This document shows, in pieces, positions 34,566 to 43,957 of a DNA stretch of 64,000 nucleotides. The stretch comes from Pseudomonas pharyngis (GTDB lineage: Bacteria > Pseudomonadota > Gammaproteobacteria > Pseudomonadales > Pseudomonadaceae), in assembly GCF_021602345.1 (NCBI RefSeq), contig NZ_BQID01000013.1:107041-171040 (forward strand). Reading direction: 5' to 3'. Position 1 is the first letter of the stretch, and every line of letters starts with the position of its first letter. Both the position numbers and the translations under genes were made by a program. Under the pieces are notes generated by a model. That model did not search any database, was not told the DNA's origin, and was given only the letters and a program-made list of their open reading frames with translations.

Positions 34566-35446
34566 AACGCTTCGGTTTTGCAAAGTTCATGTTGATCTTC
34601 GGCCTGACGTTCATTTATCTGCCGATGCTGATTCTGGTGATCTACTCGTTCAACGCCTCGAAACTGGTGACGGTCTGGGGCGGCTGGTCGGTGAAGTGGT
34701 ACGTCGGCCTGCTCGACAACACCCAACTGATGGGCTCGGTGGTGCGCTCGCTGGAAATCGCCTGCTACACCGCGATCGCCGCCGTTGCGCTGGGCACCCT
34801 CGCCGCTTTCGTGCTGACCCGCGTGACACGCTTCAAGGGTCGTACGCTGTTCGGTGGTCTGGTCACCGCGCCGCTGGTGATGCCTGAGGTGATCACCGGT
34901 CTGTCGCTGTTGCTGCTGTTCGTCGCGATGGCGCAACTGATCGGCTGGCCGCAGGAGCGTGGCATCGTCACCATCTGGATCGCCCACACCACGTTTTGTG
35001 CCGCTTATGTGGCGGTGGTAGTCTCCGCCCGCTTGCGCGAGCTGGACCTGTCGATCGAAGAAGCGGCGATGGATCTGGGCGCGAAACCGTTCAAGGTGTT
35101 TTTCCTGATCACCATCCCCATGATCGCGCCGTCGCTGGCAGCGGGCGGCATGATGTCGTTCGCCCTGTCGCTGGACGATCTGGTGTTGGCGAGCTTCGTG
35201 TCGGGCCCGGGTTCGACGACCCTGCCGATGGAAGTGTTCTCGGCCGTGCGTCTGGGTGTGAAGCCCGAGATCAACGCCGTGGCCAGCCTGATTCTGCTGG
35301 CGGTGTCGCTGGTGACCTTCCTGGTCTGGTACTTCGGCCGCAAGGCAGAAGCCAACCGCAAGCGGGCGATTCAGGAAGCGATGGATCAGACCGCCAACGA
35401 ATCGTGGCAGCAACCGCAACCTCAACGAGTGGCAGCGACGGCCTAG
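34562..35446 (+). CDS. Polyamine ABC transporter permease (PotC/PotI/SpuH)
   Basis: A 294-residue second permease. The EAA loop is EAAMDLGAKPFKVFFLITIPM (about 166-186). The N-terminal helix FAKFMLIFGLTFIYLPMLILV and about five further helices are present. The C-terminal tail is polar and Gln-rich (ESWQQPQPQ). It overlaps the preceding gene by four bases and is followed 69 bp later by the substrate-binding protein gene. Confidence 0.93.
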   Translation: MKRFGFAKFMLIFGLTFIYLPMLILVIYSFNASKLVTVWGGWSVKWYVGLLDNTQLMGSVVRSLEIACYTAIAAVALGTLAAFVLTRVTRFKGRTLFGGLVTAPLVMPEVITGLSLLLLFVAMAQLIGWPQERGIVTIWIAHTTFCAAYVAVVVSARLRELDLSIEEAAMDLGAKPFKVFFLITIPMIAPSLAAGGMMSFALSLDDLVLASFVSGPGSTTLPMEVFSAVRLGVKPEINAVASLILLAVSLVTFLVWYFGRKAEANRKRAIQEAMDQTANESWQQPQPQRVAATA

Positions 35447-35515
35447 GGCCGTCGCGTTTTACGGCTTTGCGCTTTGGCTTAAAAGCTTTTGAATAAAAAG
35501 AATGGAGTTTCACCG

Positions 35516-36613
35516 ATGAAAATGTTTGGCAGGACTCTGCTGACACTGTCCTTATTGGGCGCAATCGCCACGGGCGCCCAGGCCAACGACAAGGTGCTGC
35601 GCGTTTACAACTGGTCGGATTACATCGCCCCGGACACCGTCAAGAAGTTCGAGGACGAGACCGGCATCCGCGTGACCTACGATGTGTTCGACAGCAACGA
35701 AACCCTTGAGGCACGTTTGCTCGCGGGTAAGTCCGGCTACGACATCGTGGTGCCGTCCAACAGTTTCCTGGCCAAGCAGATCAAGGCCGGGGTCTACCAG
35801 ACTCTGGACAAATCGAAGCTGCCAAACTGGAAAAACCTCAACCCGGTGCTGTTGAAAAACGCCTCCGCCAGTGATCCGGACAACGCCCACGCGTTCCCGT
35901 ACATGTGGGGCTCGATCGGCATCGGCTTCAACCCGGACAAGGTCAAGGAAGTGCTCGGCAAGAACGCGCCGACCAACTCCTGGGACCTGCTGTTCAAACC
36001 GGAGAACGCCGAGAAGCTGAAGGCCTGCGGCATCAGTTTCCTCGACTCGCCGACCGAAATGCTCCCGGCCGCCCTGCACTACCTGGGTTATCCGGTGAAC
36101 GACAAGGACGTGAAGCACATCGCCGAAGCCGAAGCGCTGTTCATGAAAATCCGGCCGTCGGTGGCGTATTTCCATTCGTCGAAGTACATCTCCGATCTGG
36201 CCAACGGCAACATCTGCGTGGCCGTCGGCTACTCGGGTGACGTGCTGCAGGCCAAGGCCCGCGCGGTGGAATCGGGCAACAAGGTCGAGATCGACTACAG
36301 CATTCCCAAGGAAGGCGCCGGCAGTTTCTATGACATGGTCGCCATCCCGCGCGATGCCGCCAACGTCGAGAACGCCTACCTGTTCATGAACTTCCTGATG
36401 CGCCCGGACATCATCGCCGAAGTCACCAACAGCATCGGCTACAGCAACGCCAACGAAGCTGCGACGCCGCTGGTGGACGAAGCGATCCGCAACGACCCTG
36501 GCTCGTACCCGCCGCAAGCGGTGATGGCCACGTTGTATGCGGTGCCGGATCAGCCGATTGCCACGCAACGGATCATGACCCGGGGCTGGACCCGCGTGAA
36601 ACTCGGCAAATAA
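35516..36613 (+). CDS. Polyamine ABC transporter periplasmic substrate-binding protein (PotF/SpuD/SpuE)
   Basis: A 365-residue periplasmic receptor. Signal peptide [23 protein letters not shown] is cleaved before ND, and the mature protein opens with the characteristic [20 protein letters not shown]. The family aspartate/tryptophan polyamine-site segments (for example [12 protein letters not shown] and SLLF-like hinge) suggest putrescine or spermidine binding, but the ligand cannot be decided. It is the last gene of the operon; in many spu loci the receptor genes come first. The 69-bp gap may hold its own ribosome-loading signals for higher expression. Confidence 0.92.
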   Translation: MKMFGRTLLTLSLLGAIATGAQANDKVLRVYNWSDYIAPDTVKKFEDETGIRVTYDVFDSNETLEARLLAGKSGYDIVVPSNSFLAKQIKAGVYQTLDKSKLPNWKNLNPVLLKNASASDPDNAHAFPYMWGSIGIGFNPDKVKEVLGKNAPTNSWDLLFKPENAEKLKACGISFLDSPTEMLPAALHYLGYPVNDKDVKHIAEAEALFMKIRPSVAYFHSSKYISDLANGNICVAVGYSGDVLQAKARAVESGNKVEIDYSIPKEGAGSFYDMVAIPRDAANVENAYLFMNFLMRPDIIAEVTNSIGYSNANEAATPLVDEAIRNDPGSYPPQAVMATLYAVPDQPIATQRIMTRGWTRVKLGK

Positions 36614-36704
36614 ACACACATCGATTTCCGTTCATGCAGCGCCTTACCACCGCTGCCCCCTGCTCTGAACGGCCTCACCTGGCTTCCTCGGTTCAGGTGA
36701 ATTC

Positions 36705-36729
36705 AGGCGCCCTCGGGCGCCTTTTTTTG
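36705..36729 (+). terminator. Rho-independent terminator of the polyamine ABC operon
   Basis: The stem AGGCGCC/GGCGCCT with loop CTCG is followed by seven T, 91 bp after the last stop codon. Confidence 0.9.
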
Positions 36730-36734
36730 TCGGC

Positions 36735-37274
36735 TCAGATCAGTGGCCAGTCGGCCAGCGAGCGATAACGGCCCTTGTGGGATTCGAACAACGCAAAGCG
36801 TTCAGCGCGCAGGAAAAACTCTGGCGCAGTGGCGGATTCCGGTTCCGGCGCCCGATAGTCGCGGGCCAGCGTCAGGTGCGGACGATACTCCCGCGTCGCC
36901 TCTTCAAACCCGAACGGCAACATCGCCTGCTCCAGCGCGTAAACCAGCTGCAACAATCCCTGCGAAGCCTGCTCCGGCGCCAGCGACAACACCCCGGCAC
37001 GCCGCCAGACCTGCAACCGATCCAGCGAAATCCTCAGCGCCTCCCCCGGTGTTCGCACCTTCGCCGCCGCCTCGCAGACTTCGCCAATCTGCGCCAGCGG
37101 CACCGCGCCGAGAAACAGCAAGGTCAGGTGAAAGTTGTCGGCCGGCACCGGTTTGCCGGTACGCAAACCCAGCTCGCTGCGCCACTGGGCAATCGCCTTG
37201 CGCTGTGCCGGCGGGCAGTCCAGGGCGAAGAACAGCCGCTTGACCGGTTGATCCCCGCGCGTTTCGTCCGTCAT
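36735..37274 (-). CDS. thpR: RNA 2',3'-cyclic phosphodiesterase (ThpR/LigT family)
   Basis: A 179-residue 2H phosphoesterase. The two catalytic HxTx motifs are visible as HLTLLF (about 48-53) and HLTLAR (about 133-138), the usual spacing for the family. It opens 2',3'-cyclic phosphates on RNA ends. The start at 37274 (MTDETRGDQPVKRLFFALD) sits 10 residues before the conserved KRLFFALD strand; the frame is open 22 codons upstream without homology. The end lies 5 bp from the ABC-operon terminator. Confidence 0.9.
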   Translation of the reverse strand: MTDETRGDQPVKRLFFALDCPPAQRKAIAQWRSELGLRTGKPVPADNFHLTLLFLGAVPLAQIGEVCEAAAKVRTPGEALRISLDRLQVWRRAGVLSLAPEQASQGLLQLVYALEQAMLPFGFEEATREYRPHLTLARDYRAPEPESATAPEFFLRAERFALFESHKGRYRSLADWPLI

Positions 37275-37381
37275 GGCCCCGCTCCTTCGTTCGTCGAGAT
37301 CCCTGGATTCTACACGCCCGTTTCTGGCGACTCTCGGCATGGGGTTTATAGTTCAACGATTGCCATCAACCGGAGGACGTC

Positions 37382-37576
37382 ATGCGCGAGATCCTCAGCA
37401 AAGAACCCTGGTGGGCCCGACCGCCGAATCCCGGGCAGGATGAGAGCGAACTGGAATGGGGCTGGCTGGTGCATTACAGCGAAGGAGAGCCGCGTTTCGA
37501 ATTCGTCCGCGAGCGGCCGACGGATGAGCAGATCCGCAACCGCAAAGGTTGCCGGATCACCCCGTCGGCGGAGTGA
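37382..37576 (+). CDS. Small conserved-looking protein, 64 residues
   Basis: Begins MREILSKEPWWARPPNPGQD with CGGAGG six bases upstream, a good translation signal. It is acidic and Trp-rich in the first half, with a compact WGWLVHYSEGEPRFEFV core, so it is probably a small folded cytosolic protein. No family recognised. It is divergent from thpR (107 bp) and converges on the DUF1428 gene. Confidence 0.65.
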   Translation: MREILSKEPWWARPPNPGQDESELEWGWLVHYSEGEPRFEFVRERPTDEQIRNRKGCRITPSAE

Positions 37577-37591
37577 CCCGGCAGCGCGGCA

Positions 37592-37945
37592 TCAAGGCTC
37601 GAGAATGTCCTTGAAGCCACCGAAGATCATCCGCTGCCCATCGAACGGCATCGGGTTGACGTCCGGTTGCATGCGCGGGTCTTCCATCATTTTCGCCATG
37701 CCGGCGTCGCGGGTGGCCTTGTCCGGCCAGACCAGCCAACCGGCCGATACGACTTCGCCTTCCTTGAGTTTTACGGCCATCGGGAATGAGGTGACCTTGC
37801 CGTCCGGCACGTCATCGCCCCAGCCCTGAATCACCTCCAGCGCGCCGTATTCCTTGAACAGCTTCGCGGCGATTTCGCAGTGTTTTTTGTACTGTTCGCG
37901 GTTGGCATTCGGCACGGGCGCCACGAAAACATCGATGTAAGCCAT
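37592..37945 (-). CDS. DUF1428 family protein (dimeric alpha-beta barrel)
   Basis: A 117-residue cytosolic protein starting MAYIDVFVAPVPNANREQYKKH, the typical DUF1428 opening, with WGDDVPDGKVTSFPMAVKLKEGE in the middle and a C-terminal DGQRMIFGGF. Family members have a ferredoxin-like dimeric barrel and no established function. The ATG at 37945 has AAGGAGA upstream. The lipoprotein gene ends two bases upstream, so the pair is likely co-transcribed. Confidence 0.85.
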   Translation of the reverse strand: MAYIDVFVAPVPNANREQYKKHCEIAAKLFKEYGALEVIQGWGDDVPDGKVTSFPMAVKLKEGEVVSAGWLVWPDKATRDAGMAKMMEDPRMQPDVNPMPFDGQRMIFGGFKDILEP

Positions 37946-37947
37946 GA

Positions 37948-39027
37948 TCATTCTCCTTGCAGGGTGGGTTCGATCTGCTGAGTAGTCGACTCGGGCGGCC
38001 GCCATTCGACACGGTTGACGCCCAACCCGACCGACGGCTCGTCCCGCCCGCCCAGATTGCCCTCGACCTGCGCCGCCATGTGCAGCGTGCCGGCCATCAC
38101 GCCGGTGGTCGGGTTTTGCACCAGTTTCAGCCAGGCCTTGTCGAAGGTGTTGCCCAGGCTGCTGCGGATCAGCGCTTCACTGTCCGGGCGGTCGTTGGCC
38201 TGAATGATTGCGCGCACGCCCGCCACGCCGACCGAAATCAGCGCCCCGGCCAGTTTGCCTGCCGCTGCCGCCACCGCACTGGCCGCGCCGCGCGGGGCCA
38301 TTTCCGCCTCCATGCGCTGACTGGCGCGCTTGGCCACCGGCGCCATGGCCGACTCAGTCGAGGTCACGCCTTTGGAGCCGCCGTCGGTGTGAATCTTGTC
38401 GATCAGCGCCGCGTAGGCCGGCAGCGTGTTCAACGGTTCAGTGCTGACAACCTGATACAGCGAGGCGTCCCGGGCCGGCGGTGGGCCAAGGGCGATGGCG
38501 GGGATTTTCTGCAACCGCCCGTTGAGCTGGGCAATGGGCACACCGTGGCGCTGGGCGATGACCGGCATCTGCTGCGCCATCAGTTGTGCGTAGAACGCGG
38601 TGGACTGGCCGAGGATCGCGTCCGGGTCGATCTCCACCGCCACCGGCGCCAGCACGCGTTCCTGATATTGCTCCAACAGATAGGCCGCCAGTCGCTTGGC
38701 CGAGGCATCCTGCTCGCCGCTGGCACTGATCGTGTACCAGCTGACCTTCATCGATAGCCATTCCTGGGTCCAGTAGCTGCTGAACCACGGGATGAAATTT
38801 TCTTCAGTTTGCTCATAGACCCGAATGCGCCAATGTTCCATCGAGCCACGGGCGAACAGCTTGACCTGCTCGGTGGCCTGCTTCGAGGCGCTGACGATTT
38901 CCCGGTCGATTTGCTGCCAGGTGGCCGGCGAGACCACCACTGCCGGCGCGGTCACCGGGGCCCGCGCCGAAGTGGCACAGCCGGCCAGCAACACCAGTGC
39001 GGCGACGAGCAGCGCACGCAGGTTCAC
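37948..39027 (-). CDS. Lipoprotein of unknown function, 359 residues
   Basis: The N-terminus MNLRALLVAALVLLAGC is a lipoprotein signal with lipobox LLAGC and acylated C17; the +2 residue is Ala, so outer-membrane sorting is expected. The mature part is mostly helical. It contains an Ala/Gly-rich hydrophobic segment (SAVAAAAGKLAGALISVGVAGV, about 252-273) that could insert into membrane. I recognise no enzyme motif. It is two bases upstream of the DUF1428 gene. Confidence 0.75.
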   Translation of the reverse strand: MNLRALLVAALVLLAGCATSARAPVTAPAVVVSPATWQQIDREIVSASKQATEQVKLFARGSMEHWRIRVYEQTEENFIPWFSSYWTQEWLSMKVSWYTISASGEQDASAKRLAAYLLEQYQERVLAPVAVEIDPDAILGQSTAFYAQLMAQQMPVIAQRHGVPIAQLNGRLQKIPAIALGPPPARDASLYQVVSTEPLNTLPAYAALIDKIHTDGGSKGVTSTESAMAPVAKRASQRMEAEMAPRGAASAVAAAAGKLAGALISVGVAGVRAIIQANDRPDSEALIRSSLGNTFDKAWLKLVQNPTTGVMAGTLHMAAQVEGNLGGRDEPSVGLGVNRVEWRPPESTTQQIEPTLQGE

Positions 39028-39251
39028 GGTGGCGGTCCTTATCTGTTCTTCGGTCGCAAGACCTGAAGAATCCGGAGAGAGATGACATGAGTATAGGTGC
39101 GTGCGGTGCGCCGTTTATCCGCTGGTCAGGGCCGCGCCGGTCCAACCATCAATGCCGTCGATATTCACCATCGCGACGATTGCCTTCCGCATGTTGCTCG
39201 CCAAAGGCACGATTAGCCCATCCGAAACACACAGCACGAGGAGTTCACATC

Positions 39252-39524
39252 ATGATCAATACCGTCACCCTCGCCGTGAGTTTCCCGGTCTTCGGCAGCA
39301 ACTACTACGATCAGCACGCCGTGTCGCGCAAGACACAAGCGCTGGTGTTCGACGAAGCCTTCGAAGATCTGTTGATGCCCGCCGCCAGCAATCATTTCAG
39401 CAATGAAGTGGTCGGCCTCAACGATCAGTTCCGTTTTCTGAGCGACATTCTCGCCACCCATTTGCTGGACATCGAGGCCTCAGTGCCTGCGCGATCCAGC
39501 GTCCGGGCGAGCGCTCATTTTTAA
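39252..39524 (+). CDS. Hypothetical protein, 90 residues
   Basis: Starts MINTVTLAVSFPVFGSNYYD with GAGGAG ten bases upstream. It is a small soluble protein rich in Phe, Asn and Leu; the segment EDLLMPAASNHFSNEVVGLNDQFRFLSDIL looks like two amphipathic helices. No family recognised. The frame is open far upstream, but this start has the only good ribosome site. It stands alone between a divergent lipoprotein gene and the AT-richer 39.7-kb cluster. Confidence 0.55.
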   Translation: MINTVTLAVSFPVFGSNYYDQHAVSRKTQALVFDEAFEDLLMPAASNHFSNEVVGLNDQFRFLSDILATHLLDIEASVPARSSVRASAHF

Positions 39525-39659
39525 TACTTGCAACAAGCGGTTTGCACGCGAGGAGTCACCAATAGGCCAGTGTCCTGTTTGTGGCCTCGCGGGCCTGGAG
39601 CAAAACTCTCATGTGGGCAGATATGGCTACCGCTTTCGGCGACAACCTGGAAAACCCAC

Positions 39660-40550
39660 TTACAACAAGTCCTTTCTGTACATGACAAACGTCAGTAACA
39701 AAAACACAACGACCTGCCAGAATAATTTGTGATCTTCATAAGACTCAACTTTGGCAGCATAGGCCTGAGTACATTCGCCATATCCCAAGTGAATGATATT
39801 GTAGTACTGAACAAACTTATCAATATCATGCAACGGATTTTCAGTATCTTTAAAGCGAACAAGAAGATCCGGCTCCTGCATCATTTCAAGAATCAACTTG
39901 ATATGGTCACTCGCCGCCTCAACCACCATAACGCCCTTCTCATCGCGGTCCGGCTTTGCGGATCTTACCCGCGCATCGAAATCAAGAATCTTAAATCTGG
40001 TATCGATCATTTTCTGGGTGAGTGGTATGAAGCCTGTCGTCGCCTTGAAGAACTCCTCTCTGTGCGACTCATCAACACATATAGCGTTCATGCCTTCCGT
40101 CATTTTTCCGACGTCTGTCGCCATTTCAGAAATCGCAAAAAGAAGGGTTTTCGAGGTTGTTATCTCATAGAGATTGACTATTTCCCGATGAAAATCGAGC
40201 AAGGTATTTATATAGTTCTGATCGATTGTCCTCTCACCCTGAGCGGTGTCCAGTTGGTTAAAGTAGTTTCTTTCCCTGATCACCCGTATGACCTGTTGCT
40301 GTTTGTACTGCAACTCCGACATCGGCTGGTACAGCTCACTCTCCCGACGTTGAAACTTCTCACCCTCGGGAAAAATAACTTTGTCAATAAACAGCTGAGC
40401 AATGGAAATGACCGCAACCCACCCACACAGCAACAACTTCTTATTTAAAAAATCAAAACGCCGCAGAGCACTGAATAAATTGTAAAAAGATCGATTCACT
40501 GAACACACCCGCTGAAAAATGGATTTATTGCTTTCGGCTTGCCTGACCAA
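39660..40550 (-). CDS. Unrecognised bitopic membrane protein, 296 residues, low-GC gene
   Basis: I do not recognise the family. There are two hydrophobic segments, one near the N-terminus (about 39-57, LLLCGWVAVISIAQLFI) and one at the extreme C-terminus (about 276-291, FWQVVVFLLLTFVMY). Between them lies a polar, helix-rich domain of about 220 residues (for example QYKQQQVIRVIRERNYFNQL and FHREIVNLYEITTSKTLLF) resembling in outline a four-helix sensor module without an output domain. Base composition is clearly lower in GC than the window. It starts immediately after the lipoprotein gene stop (zero spacing), so the two are one unit. Confidence 0.65.
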   Translation of the reverse strand: MVRQAESNKSIFQRVCSVNRSFYNLFSALRRFDFLNKKLLLCGWVAVISIAQLFIDKVIFPEGEKFQRRESELYQPMSELQYKQQQVIRVIRERNYFNQLDTAQGERTIDQNYINTLLDFHREIVNLYEITTSKTLLFAISEMATDVGKMTEGMNAICVDESHREEFFKATTGFIPLTQKMIDTRFKILDFDARVRSAKPDRDEKGVMVVEAASDHIKLILEMMQEPDLLVRFKDTENPLHDIDKFVQYYNIIHLGYGECTQAYAAKVESYEDHKLFWQVVVFLLLTFVMYRKDLL

Positions 40551-41621
40551 TCACCGTTTCCAACACTCGGCGTAGCGCGAGCAAACGTTGTATTGCGCAT
40601 CCATTTTTGCCATGCGGTCCATGTGATGGCTCACAGCTTCCAATGTCACTGCCCTGGACATCTGGAAGTAATACACAATCATCGATTTTTCCTGATCGGC
40701 GGGTGCTGCGTTGCCAGGTTTGCCAGAGGTCTCATCTGCACGCGACCACTCTTTGAGTTGCTTGTCTTCAGCGCTGCGCAGGCGATGCCGATACTCATTG
40801 GTGGAGCGCTCCAGGGTTTGAGCTTGAGTGGCCGCCGTCTCGTTACCGAATTCGATCAGGTTCTGGCGATACAACGTCCAGTAATCCTCTGGCAGGTCAA
40901 AACCCAGTTTGACCTTGCGTTCGCTGATCAGCGCATCAAGTTTTTCGGGAGTAAAGGCCGCCACAGGCTTTTGATCCGACCCGGACTTCATGAGTACGAA
41001 CGCACTCCCGTCGATGATACGGTCGATCATCGCCGTGCGCTCCGGCGTATCGGGCAACAGCGCGGGTGGTTTCGGAAAGATCGGGTTGCGACCCTCACAA
41101 GCGGCAAATCCATCGCGCCTGATGGTGACGGGTGTACGCACATCCTTGCCATCAACCCGTTGCAGTCGCTGCATCAATGTCGAGCATTGGCTGCCCTTGA
41201 GTTCGAAGGTGAGTTCATACTCCGTTGCGCGCTCGGGTCTGAAACTGAATACCGCGCCACACACGCCATAGCCCACCTGGGTATTGACCTGCAGGAACAC
41301 TTCCTTCTCGGGCGGCAACTTCACTTCCAGATAACCACGGGCCTTTTCCGGAGGCGCCACGGTCATGCCCACCCGCCGCGGACTGTCTCTGACAAATAAA
41401 TTGTTCAGGATGCCGGTGGTCATGCCATCGCAATGCTCGGCGTCGAAGTAATTGACGGTGGCATTGTCAGTGTTGGCCACGAAACGCATCTTGGCGGCGT
41501 CTGGCCCGGTGGCGTCCTGATAGGTTCCCGTCAGTGCGCAACCGACAAGACCAGATAGGGACACCATCAAGCCGAAAAATGCCGAAGAACGGCGAAGGAG
41601 CGAGGTAACTGGCATGTTCAT
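40551..41621 (-). CDS. Unrecognised lipoprotein, 356 residues
   Basis: The N-terminus has a hydrophobic stretch ending in LVGC, giving acylated C28. The next part (about 40-160) looks like a compact beta domain of the kind seen in small PEGA/DUF2846-type envelope lipoproteins (ARGYLEVKLPPEKEVFLQVNTQ, then TEYELTFELKGSQC); this is resemblance only. The C-terminal 130 residues are helical and charged (ERSTNEYRHRLRSAEDKQLKEW) and end in a Cys pair (NVCSRYAECW). Its stop abuts the start of the bitopic membrane protein, suggesting that the two work together in the envelope. Confidence 0.65.
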   Translation of the reverse strand: MNMPVTSLLRRSSAFFGLMVSLSGLVGCALTGTYQDATGPDAAKMRFVANTDNATVNYFDAEHCDGMTTGILNNLFVRDSPRRVGMTVAPPEKARGYLEVKLPPEKEVFLQVNTQVGYGVCGAVFSFRPERATEYELTFELKGSQCSTLMQRLQRVDGKDVRTPVTIRRDGFAACEGRNPIFPKPPALLPDTPERTAMIDRIIDGSAFVLMKSGSDQKPVAAFTPEKLDALISERKVKLGFDLPEDYWTLYRQNLIEFGNETAATQAQTLERSTNEYRHRLRSAEDKQLKEWSRADETSGKPGNAAPADQEKSMIVYYFQMSRAVTLEAVSHHMDRMAKMDAQYNVCSRYAECWKR

Positions 41622-41709
41622 CCTTGAGGGAGAGGTCGGAAAAAGCCGCGATGCTACTGAATCGCCACTATTGCGTCCATTCCCTCAAAACCTGCCTGCT
41701 CAGCTTTGA

Positions 41710-41916
41710 TCAGTCATCATCCCGGTCGCGGTGATAACGACGCCCGTCGCGGCGGTCGTCATCGCGGTCGTCCCAGCGCCGGTCATGATCGTAATAACGG
41801 CCATGATCGCGGTCGTAATGCCGGCCATGGCGATGGTCATCATCGAAATCCGCCACACAGCCGCCCAGCAGTACAGCGGCGGAAACGGTCAGCAGCAGGC
41901 TTGTTGCACGCATCAT
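41710..41916 (-). CDS. Small His/Asp/Arg-rich lipoprotein, 68 residues
   Basis: Lipoprotein signal MMRATSLLLTVSAAVLLGGC with lipobox LGGC (C20). The remaining 48 residues are almost only Asp, His, Arg and Tyr (DHGRYYDHDRRWDDRDDD and similar), an intrinsically disordered, likely metal- or polyanion-binding tail. Similar short HDR-rich lipoproteins are common in Pseudomonas; their role is unknown. The minus strand was chosen over overlapping plus-strand frames because of the lipobox. Confidence 0.65.
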   Translation of the reverse strand: MMRATSLLLTVSAAVLLGGCVADFDDDHRHGRHYDRDHGRYYDHDRRWDDRDDDRRDGRRYHRDRDDD

Positions 41917-42150
41917 TCAGAATTTCCCTAAAACCAAGGTCTTGACGACGGAAACGGCAGCGCTGCCCGCACCGAAGAGGCGCGGTGTGCGCTGCCGCAG
42001 ATACGACCGGGGAAAACGACGATGATTCACCGACCGCCGATGACCGTTGATCGCCTCGCCCGCCTCGCCCGAGCGGCGGCCAAATGCCACCTATACTGCT
42101 TGCAACGCGCAAAGGATCTGCCCCTCAAAAACAACAAGTAGAGGTGCGAC

Positions 42151-43905
42151 ATGGTCTGGCAACAAGTCTATGACCCGTTCGGCAATCCGGTGATTTCCAC
42201 GATCATGGCCGCCGTTCCAGTGGTGGTGATGCTGGCGGCGCTGGCCTTCTTTCATGTGAAGGCGCATCTGGCCGCACTGCTGGCGCTGGCCTCGGCACTG
42301 CTGATCTCGATCTTCGCCTTCGGCATGCCCGCCAACATGGCCGGTTCTGCGGCGCTGTTCGGGGCGGCCAATGGGCTGCTGCCGATTGGCTGGATCGTGC
42401 TCAACATCATTTTTCTGCATCGCCTGACCACCGAGAACGGCTCGTTCAAGGTGTTGCAGGATTCGCTCGCCCGCATCACCGACGACCGGCGCCTGCAATT
42501 GCTGCTGATCGCCTTCTGTTTTGGCGCCTTCTTTGAAGGTGCCGCCGGGTTCGGCACGCCGGTGGCGGTGACCGGGGCCATTTTGATCGGTCTTGGTTTT
42601 TCGCCACTGGCAGCGTCCGGTCTGGCGCTGATCGCCAACACCGCGCCGGTGGCCTTCGGCGCACTGGGCACACCGATCATTACGCTGGCCAAGGTCACCG
42701 GGCTGGATGAGATGGAGCTCTCGATGATGGTGGGACGGCAGCTGCCGTTTTTTTCGGTGCTGGTGCCGTTCTGGCTGATCTGGGCATTCGCCGGGTGGCG
42801 CAAGATGCTGGAAGTATGGCCGGCGATTCTGGTGGCTGGCGTCAGTTTCGCCATCCCGCAGTTTCTGGTTTCGAACTACCACGGGCCGATGCTGGTGGAT
42901 GTGATCGCCGCGCTGATTTCCATGGCCTGCCTGACGTTGTTCCTCAAGGTCTGGAAACCGGCAACCGTCCACACCTCGGCCGCGCTGTCGGGGCGGCATG
43001 ACGACTCGAAGGTCGAAGAAGAAAAGGTCACGGCCAGCGCCGCATTCAGCGATCAGGCGCGCCCGGCAGTGATGCGCGCGTGGATGCCGTGGATCATCCT
43101 CACGGTGTTCGTGTTTGCGTGGGGCACCCAGGGTTTCAAGAGCATGTTCGACACTCGTCCGGCGATTGATCCCGTTACCCAATCGGCCAGGCTTGATCCG
43201 CAGGGCAAACCGCTGCGCGAGGCCAATCCGGTGTTCGCCCCGGCCGTGACTTTCAGCTCCCTGCATCTGCAGATCGAAAAAGTCCCTCCGGTGGTCGCCG
43301 CGCCGAAAGCTGAAGAGGCGGTGTACAAGTTCACCTGGTTCACTGCCACCGGCAGCGGCATCCTGCTCGCGGCGATTGTCGGTGGGTTGCTGATGGGCTA
43401 CTCGATCCCGCAACTCATCAAACAGTACCTTCGCACACTGTGGGTGGTGCGCTTCTCGCTGATCACGATTGCCGCGATGCTGGCGCTGGGATTCCTGACC
43501 CGCTACTCGGGACTGGACGCGACCATGGGGCTGGCATTCGCTGCCACGGGGATTTTCTATCCGATGTTCGGCACCTTGCTCGGTTGGCTTGGCGTAGCGC
43601 TGACCGGGTCGGATACCGCGTCCAACGTGCTGTTCGGCGGCTTGCAACGGGTGACGTCGGAGCAGTTGGGCATCAGCCCGGTCCTGATGGCGGCGGCCAA
43701 CAGCTCCGGCGGAGTGATGGGCAAAATGGTCGACGCGCAGTCGATCGTGGTCGCCTCGACCGCGACACGCTGGTACGGGCATGAAGGGGAAATCCTGCGT
43801 TACGTGTTCTTCCATTCCATCGTGCTGGCAATCCTGGTCGGCGGTCTGGTGACGTTGCAGGCATATGTGGCGCCGTTTACGTCCATGGTGGTCGGCGCGC
43901 ATTGA
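42151..43905 (+). CDS. L-lactate permease family transporter (LldP/LctP)
   Basis: A 584-residue polytopic symporter for lactate or glycolate with about 13-14 membrane helices. Diagnostic family stretches are FCFGAFFEGAAGFGTPVAV (about 116-134), NTAPVAFGALGTPIITLAKVTGL, and near the end ALTGSDTASNVLFGGLQ and ANSSGGVMGKMVDAQSIVVASTAT. GAGGTGCGAC precedes the ATG. No lactate dehydrogenase gene lies nearby, so the precise substrate (lactate or glycolate) is unsure. It is followed by a long hairpin and then the paoABC operon. Confidence 0.9.
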   Translation: MVWQQVYDPFGNPVISTIMAAVPVVVMLAALAFFHVKAHLAALLALASALLISIFAFGMPANMAGSAALFGAANGLLPIGWIVLNIIFLHRLTTENGSFKVLQDSLARITDDRRLQLLLIAFCFGAFFEGAAGFGTPVAVTGAILIGLGFSPLAASGLALIANTAPVAFGALGTPIITLAKVTGLDEMELSMMVGRQLPFFSVLVPFWLIWAFAGWRKMLEVWPAILVAGVSFAIPQFLVSNYHGPMLVDVIAALISMACLTLFLKVWKPATVHTSAALSGRHDDSKVEEEKVTASAAFSDQARPAVMRAWMPWIILTVFVFAWGTQGFKSMFDTRPAIDPVTQSARLDPQGKPLREANPVFAPAVTFSSLHLQIEKVPPVVAAPKAEEAVYKFTWFTATGSGILLAAIVGGLLMGYSIPQLIKQYLRTLWVVRFSLITIAAMLALGFLTRYSGLDATMGLAFAATGIFYPMFGTLLGWLGVALTGSDTASNVLFGGLQRVTSEQLGISPVLMAAANSSGGVMGKMVDAQSIVVASTATRWYGHEGEILRYVFFHSIVLAILVGGLVTLQAYVAPFTSMVVGAH

Positions 43906-43911
43906 GATCGC

Positions 43912-43957
43912 GGGTGCCTCGGTTGTGAGAGCGATCTGACTCACAGCCAAGGCACCC
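43912..43957 (+). terminator. Long imperfect hairpin after the permease gene
   Basis: 17-base arms (43912-43928 and 43941-43957) pair at all but two positions around a 12-base loop, six bases after the stop. There is no U-tract, so it may act as an RNA-stabilising or Rho-linked end. Confidence 0.5.

Noticed and set aside
41731-41945. Two plus-strand ORFs over the small HDR-rich lipoprotein gene
   Set aside because: Only the minus-strand frame has a lipoprotein signal; the plus-strand products are shadows of its repetitive GAT/CGC codons.
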